A stretch of 64,000 nucleotides of DNA from Uranotaenia lowii (Eukaryota > Arthropoda > Insecta > Diptera > Culicidae), in NCBI RefSeq assembly GCF_029784155.1, contig NC_073692.1:71612208-71676207 (forward strand). Direction: 5' to 3'. Numbering within the stretch: position 1 is the stretch's first letter; the number at the start of each line of letters is the position of its first letter. The notes below the pieces were generated by a model. That model had not been told where the DNA came from. It worked only from the letters and a program-made list of their open reading frames with translations, and searched no databases. The position numbers and the translations under genes were made by a program. Positions 58,640 through 64,000 of this stretch are shown here, one piece after another.

Positions 58640-59984
58640 CAGGGGTGAGCAACCTTTTGAACCAACGGGCCAATTTAAATTTGAAATTTTGTCGGCGGGC
58701 CGCACTTATAATAACTTTTTTTTCAAAAATAAGCAGAGTTCCTTGTCATTTTTATAACCGAAAGTTTCTGGCAAAAAACAAATCTGAAAAAGGAAAGATA
58801 AATCGAATTAACTTTTTTAATATCAGAAATTCAACACGACTTTGTGAATACCCGATATTGAGAAGGTGCTTCATTAAACTTTTGTCATTTCTCAATTCTT
58901 TCAATTTTTTTAAAGTACTTCTTGGCAAACATTCGTTCATAGAACATTCTTGTTCAAACCGATGGTACTATTATTCGTCATCACTTCCATTTAAAAATTT
59001 CCTGGAGCCATCCACAATGATAACTAAACGAAAAAATATGAATTCAAAGAAATCGCCGTCTTCTTAGCGTTGGACGTTGAATCGCTAATTGACTTTGTGG
59101 GATTTTTTTCCACAATTAAAACTTGTCCTCAAAGCCTAGATTTTTTCCTTCAAACGGTAAAACCCCCGTTTCTTAAATTGAAATTGAACAAGGTGGTCAA
59201 AATCACAGAAAAATTTTCAATTTCACATATTATTAAACAATCAGGTATCTACAAAACTACATTCTTAATTCTAGAATCTTTAAGCAGATTTTTAATTTTT
59301 TTTCATCTTATTTAGATATTATTGGGATATAATTTCTTTAGTAATAATAATTCAAGTTGATAAAAAATTCGAAAACGTTCACCCAGTCATTATTATTAAA
59401 CTTTCGTAATTTTCGTCAATATTCAGAAATAAAAAATATTTCACAAGGTTTTGGTTTTAATTTTTTCCAGTTTTTTAATGCTAGCCGAACCATCCTTTTT
59501 GTCGAATTCTATAGACAAATTTAAAAATATTATCTGCTGAGCTTTTTTTTATCATAAAACTTTATTTTTGCTTGAAACGAAAATAATGACTTGACTAACG
59601 GACTTCGAAATTCCTTTGATCATGTGTAGCTTCCGATTTTCAGCTGCTCTTCCTAACTTCAATGGATTTTGCTTTTCAAAGTTGTAGGAGTTGAATTATT
59701 AGGAAAAATGTATCCTGATTCCTGAATAATAAAAAAAACTTCAATATTACATTATGCCAATAGACAATATTGCATTTATGCCTTGAACAGAATGCTTTAA
59801 AAGCTAGGGAAAAGGTTAACAATCTGAATGATTGTTGGGAAAATGCAGATTAGCGCATATTTCACCATGTCATATTCATTTTTCCTAATAATCAATTGTA
59901 GAAAAAAGTTTAGGCATGAACATTAGAAAAAAGCTTCGCGGGCCGCACATAAGGGTCTCGCGGGCCGCGGGTTGCTCACCCCTG
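58640..59984. mobile_element. hAT element with perfect 8-bp target duplication, non-autonomous
   Basis: Left end CAGGGGTGAGCAACC, right end GGTTGCTCACCCCTG, an exact 15-bp inverted pair of the form typical of hAT. GATTAACA is duplicated exactly at 58632-58639 and 59985-59992. Both ends carry CGGGCCGC subterminal motifs (58695-58702 and 59938-59970). The 1345-bp interior is AT-rich; the longest frame (58645-59067) shows no hAT transposase motif, so it is a deletion derivative or MITE. Confidence 0.93.
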
Positions 59985-59992
59985 GATTAACA

Positions 59993-62122
59993 GATCTTGG
60001 TCGTTCTAAGAAGTAAAAAAAACCTTTGGCTTTCAAATTTCCTTAATAGTAAGAAATTTAAATTTTAGTCAAATTATCCATTGGAGTGATCATTTTTCCA
60101 GTAGGCGCTTAAGAAACGTATGACTTCAATTGACCATCTAACTTTCTAATCTTTCTTTTTGTCTTTTAGTCACCAATATTTCACTAAACAAATTTAGTCG
60201 TAATACACAACAAGTGTTAATGCCGCATTAAGTTCATTTTTGATGAAGTTTTGAGCAGCGAAAAGCTTCCCATTACGATTTTTTTTTTTGTGTTTCAAAA
60301 TATTTTATAAATCGATGGAAAATATCAATCCAGAATCAGGAAAAATCTTTCTAATAATATGTACTTTAATTTAAGAATAAAAAGCTAATATTTACATATC
60401 TGAAATTTAAATATAAATTTGAATTCGAAATTTGGTTTTTTTTCTTTTGTTTACAGCTGGTTTATTGAAAATTTGTAAACTTTATAATGTCATATCAGAT
60501 GTCTAATGCTAACCTCATGTTAAAATCTTAAGTACTACTATTTTCATTTGCGTTTACAAGAAATTCATGACTTAGAATTGAGGATCTGAATCACAGTAAA
60601 GATTCTCTTCCGCTTGTTTTTTTTTTTTGGTTATGAAAAGGACTGTCTTGCCTATTTTTGATAGATTTTTAAGTTTACGTGTGTATGAGATATTTACTAT
60701 GCAAAAAGACATGATAAAAATAATTTTGCACAAATTTGCTCCTTTTGCGCATTTTGTGCCTCGAAAATTCTTCATTGTTGACTCGAAAGCTCATGAACTG
60801 TTGATTTTTTCTGATTTTTTTCGTACCAATTGGTTATTAAGTATAAGGAGCCACTCTAGGATCCACACGAAGTTCAAATCAACTATCGGAGTGCAACTCT
60901 TGATCTTAAATATGGTGAAAAGTTTATGGTTATTTGGGATAACTGAATGAAGACTCCCTACATAATGCAAAAAATCCATTTCCGGCAGAGGCAAAAAGTT
61001 TTGCCTGACTAGTAGACACCAAGTAAATAACTAATAATGATCAGATCCAAAGATCACAATCTGTGCATCCGGTTTTTACGCAATATGACAGATGTGTTCT
61101 GATGGACAAAAAAATTTATGTTAAAACCGGATTTAAGAGATCAATTTCTTCGAGATACCAACTCATGAAAAGGTTCCAACCAGATTCCAATTGCTTTTTC
61201 CAGGTGAGTTTGTGTAAAATATCATGATTTTGCAAAGGTTTTGGTTCTGTGGTAAAAAAAATAAATCAAAACAGTGAAAAAAGTGTGCAAAGATAAAAAA
61301 GAGATTTTATGAAAAAGGTAGAGTATTTTTTGAAATCTTTGATAAATATTTTTTTTGATATTTTTAGTTTAAATCTCATATTAACACCTTCATTTCCTCG
61401 ATAGAAAGTTTTTCGATTAAATGAATAGTTTTTAAAATACACACGTTTGTAACTGCCCGGATACTAAATGATCATAGCCTTAAATGCAAGAAAATAAGAA
61501 AGGAGAGAAAAAATCTGACAAAAAATCGAGTTTGGGACTCAAAAATCTTCCAAAATCAGTTTGCCTCGGCTTTAATTTTTCCCTTGTGAATTAAAACTAT
61601 ATCCTTATCATTCAACTATTTAAGTTAAAATTTAGCTTTGGCATAAGGTTTGAAATTCTGAATCTGAAAACTTGGCTATTTCAATTGCGAATGATTGAGA
61701 CTCTTCACTAAAGAAAAGTATCAACTTCCAGAATTAAACCTTCATTTCATAATTTTTTATTATAATTCAAAATTATTTTAAAAAATTAGGAATTATTTGT
61801 ACATGAACAATAAAAAAGGCTAATCACTTTTTTTTATAATTTATTAAATAATTTATTGATTTTGAATGATAACTTTAAATTCATAAGCAAATGAAATTAA
61901 ATTAGGTTGAAAAAATTTTTTTCTACATTTTCATCTCTCAACAACGTGTGTTTTATTTTTCATTGAAAAAATTACATTTAAAACGAGAAATTCTATAAAG
62001 AGCTCTTAAGGGGACAATTATAAAATACCAGATATACCTACAAATAAAAAAAATTCAACATTTTATGGCAGAGGATATTATAGAGTCGCTGGTTGTTTTT
62101 TTAAAGGGTGTGTAAGTTGTAA
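59993..62122. other. AT-rich intergenic DNA, nothing recognised
   Basis: No gene, array or paired termini were found in these 2.1 kb. Open frames do not exceed about 107 codons and are low-complexity. Confidence 0.45.
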
Positions 62123-62130
62123 GTTGTAAT

Positions 62131-62858
62131 CAACCCCCTGGCAACTTGACAGTTCGGTTGAGTTTCGCGTGTCTGTTTCATAATCGCAGATGTCGCATGT
62201 GTGCTGCTTGTTTACATGCTTTTCGAGTCATGTATATGGAAAGGGCACACTATTAAATGTGGTGCGAATCAGGCAAATTCATAACTTTCGAATGAATAAA
62301 AAAAAAGTTTTAACCGAAATAGTTAATCTTATTCAATATTCTACCAATTTATATATTGTGTAGGAACAGTTTTTATTCATAATGGCAAAAGTTCTGCTAT
62401 AATGTGATTGTTTTGTCATTTTAAAAAGTTCATATGCATCGCAACTTATGGCAATCACTTAATTATTGATGCGGTAATGTTGTATTTTTCATTTATTGTG
62501 GTTGAGTGTCTTCAACAGTTTCGGTGGAAGGTAAACTTGTCCCAAAAATCTGCCGGATATCAGTAATTTATTTAAAGCATTCCAGAACTTTTATACCTCA
62601 TGTAGGACACACAAATTAACGCTCTTCTCGTTTTCTTGGACTAAACTTTTGAAAACAGATTCACTTCACATAAAACGTAGCCAAAAGTTCCAAATTCAAA
62701 ACTATTTTTTAGTTATTGAATCAGTTACAGAAAACATATTTCAATATCGGTCCTTCCGACATGTTAAATAGCTCGATTTTCGATTTGACAGAACCAGAGA
62801 ACCAGAAAAAACTGGCACACACGATTTGTATGGGAAACGTCAAGTTGCCAGGGGGTTG
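62131..62858. mobile_element. hAT-type MITE, 728 bp, perfect 8-bp target duplication
   Basis: Left end CAACCCCCTGGCAACTTGAC; right end is its exact 20-bp inverse. GTTGTAAT is repeated at 62123-62130 and 62859-62866. No coding capacity. Confidence 0.92.
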
Positions 62859-62954
62859 GTTGTAATTGCTATTCTCATTTGAAAAAAGTCATGCATTAAA
62901 GGGTTAAGCAAGATTTTTTTTTCTTCGATGTACCTAATACCATATCTCGACTAG

Positions 62955-63147
62955 GGCTTGTGATATAGCTCAGTTGGCAAGTCGGTTGCTTCCTGAGTCG
63001 ATGTCCGTGAGTTCGAGCCCAAAAGTAAACATCGATCACAGTTGTACCGGATAAGTTTTTCAATGACTTGTTCGCCAACTACATCGTTGATATAAGTCGC
63101 GAATGACATAAAGATGTTAAAACGATTATTATCGAAAAAAAAAGAAA
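62955..63147 (+). repeat. tRNA-derived SINE with boxes A and B and A-rich tail
   Basis: Box A TAGCTCAGTTGG (62966-62977), box B GAGTTCGAGCC (63009-63019), then a non-tRNA body (GTTGTACCGGATAAG, ATAAGTCGCGAATGACATAA) and an A-rich tail at about 63129-63147. The layout and text match a SINE family I know from mosquitoes. Nearly full length. Confidence 0.8.
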
Positions 63148-63462
63148 ATATCTCGACGTTTTACAAATATCTATATTACTTCTCGCCTATGATCCCCCCT
63201 AGGTGATTAGTGATTAGAGTGCCCCAAATGACCCGACATTTGAAAAAGTTATGCACTGCAGGCGGCGCTGCACGAAAGTTCACTTTTTCATGAATACTAT
63301 GACTATGAAAACTATGACAAATATTTCATCCGAAGCCTGCATTTTGATTTAAAGTCTGTTTCACATAGAATCTGGTCGCATCTTTTCATTTACTGCAGCG
63401 CCTCTAGTTGTCACATCGCGAATCTATTGACAGTGTTTTGATCCGGATGGTTTGTTTAATTA

Positions 63463-63801
63463 GAGCAAGTTCACTGGTGTTGGGAAAAAGTGATAGAAAT
63501 TTTGACATTTTGAAAATTTTACCATGCAAAAATGTTTTCAAGATCTTGGGGCGTTGTATTTTTTTACAACACTGTTTCTATTTCAGCCGTATGTGATAGA
63601 AATATTGCAATTTTTGCATCACAGCATGCGAAAATACAACACGTGTTGTAAAAAAATTAGAAGGCCACAGATCTTGATAATGTTTTTGCATGGCAAAATT
63701 TTCAAAATGTCAAAATTTCTACCACTTTTTCCCAATTTTCAAAATGTGCCGTAAGTGTCGAAATTTCTACCAGTTTTTCCCAACACCAGTGAACTTGCTC
63801 T
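63463..63801. mobile_element. 339-bp MITE with GAGCAAGTTCACTGG TIRs and TA duplication
   Basis: The left end GAGCAAGTTCACTGGTGTTG and the right end are inverse copies over about 60 bp, including GGGAAAAA and AAATTT. TA flanks both ends. Inside is a shorter palindrome around AACACGTGTTGT (63639-63650). Confidence 0.85.
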
Positions 63802-63858
63802 TAGTGGTGAAAATTTCACCAATATTGAAGCAGTCAGTCAAAAGTTATCGACGACGCA

Positions 63859-64000
63859 ATGCGAATGGCGCGAGAAAATTCTCACGTAGAGAAACCGACG
63901 TGGTCAGGGGTAAAGATCGCGAAATTCCTGAAATATCCAAAATTTACTGTTAATTCGGTGCTGTAACGTTACCGGAAGACCCTTACGGTGGATCGAGCAA
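63859..64000 (+). pseudogene. Mariner transposase N-terminus, partial, with premature stop
   Basis: The frame from ATG at 63859 reads REN.., then VKIAKFLKYPKFTVNSVL, a helix-turn-helix of the mosquito mariner type, then a TAA stop, then RYRKTLTVDRA to the end of the window. The stop inside the DNA-binding domain shows that this copy is inactive. Confidence 0.65.

Larger units (their letters stand above)
63350..64000 (+). mobile_element. Mariner-like element, 5' part, running off the window
   Basis: A TIR-like start (AGTCTGTTTCACATAGAATC, 63353 onward) precedes a transposase N-terminus at 63859. The element is interrupted by a MITE at 63463-63801. Its right end lies outside the window, so the TIR cannot be confirmed here. 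Confidence 0.5.

Noticed and set aside
58645..59067. 140-codon frame inside the hAT element as a possible transposase
   Set aside because: No hAT motif, Lys/Asn/Phe-rich low-complexity composition, and it begins inside the TIR.

Overview
The window reads as a stretch of nuclear DNA from an insect, most likely a mosquito (Culicidae). It is AT-rich, with short GT-AG introns beside one large intron, arthropod-style TCAGT initiators and poly(A) signals. The mobile elements are mosquito-typical: mariner-like elements of the DD37 type, tRNA-derived SINEs, RTE- and jockey-like non-LTR retrotransposons, and many MITEs. The assignment to mosquito is an inference from family resemblance; genus cannot be read from the sequence.

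Only three protein-coding genes can be supported. (1) 681-1082, minus strand: a secreted, single-exon, two-domain Kazal protease inhibitor. (2) 38074-46070, plus strand: the cilia- and flagella-associated protein CFAP91 (MAATS1), complete in three coding exons, with a 5.6-kb first intron that hosts transposons and a local duplication. (3) 56720-57292, plus strand: a ninjurin-family two-pass membrane protein in two coding exons. They are unrelated in function, widely spaced, and form no operon-like unit.

The rest is repeat-dominated. 3.5-6.7 kb: a GC-rich minisatellite (18-bp and 15-bp versions of one motif) that is degenerate at the edges and near-perfect in the core. 8.7-11.5 kb: a TIR element with an 8-bp target duplication, carrying a second repeat unit that ends in 186 perfect copies of CAGA. 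11.8-14.4 kb: a TA-flanked MITE inserted beside a SINE fragment, then a decayed jockey-like retrotransposon. 16.1-20.5 kb: a mariner-like element stuffed with at least three further elements, including one with 27-bp TIRs and a 9-bp target duplication. 22.4-31.4 kb: two arrays of the same 9-bp satellite in opposite orientations, separated by 3.3 kb that contains a foldback element. 46.9-49.9 kb: a broken mariner and two MITEs. 51.6-53.0 kb: a truncated RTE retrotransposon ending in a TAAG tail. 53.4-55.4 kb: a decayed tandem repeat that switches orientation midway and is split by a 306-bp insertion. 58.6-64.0 kb: two hAT-type elements with perfect 8-bp duplications, a SINE, and a mariner fragment split by a MITE and cut by the window end.

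The long open reading frames inside the arrays are products of repeat periods divisible by 3 (or a 12-nt codon cycle) and are not annotated as genes. No operon, CRISPR array, rRNA gene or functional tRNA gene was seen. The most notable features are the opposed 9-bp arrays, the expanded CAGA tail, and the well-dated nesting order of several transposons.
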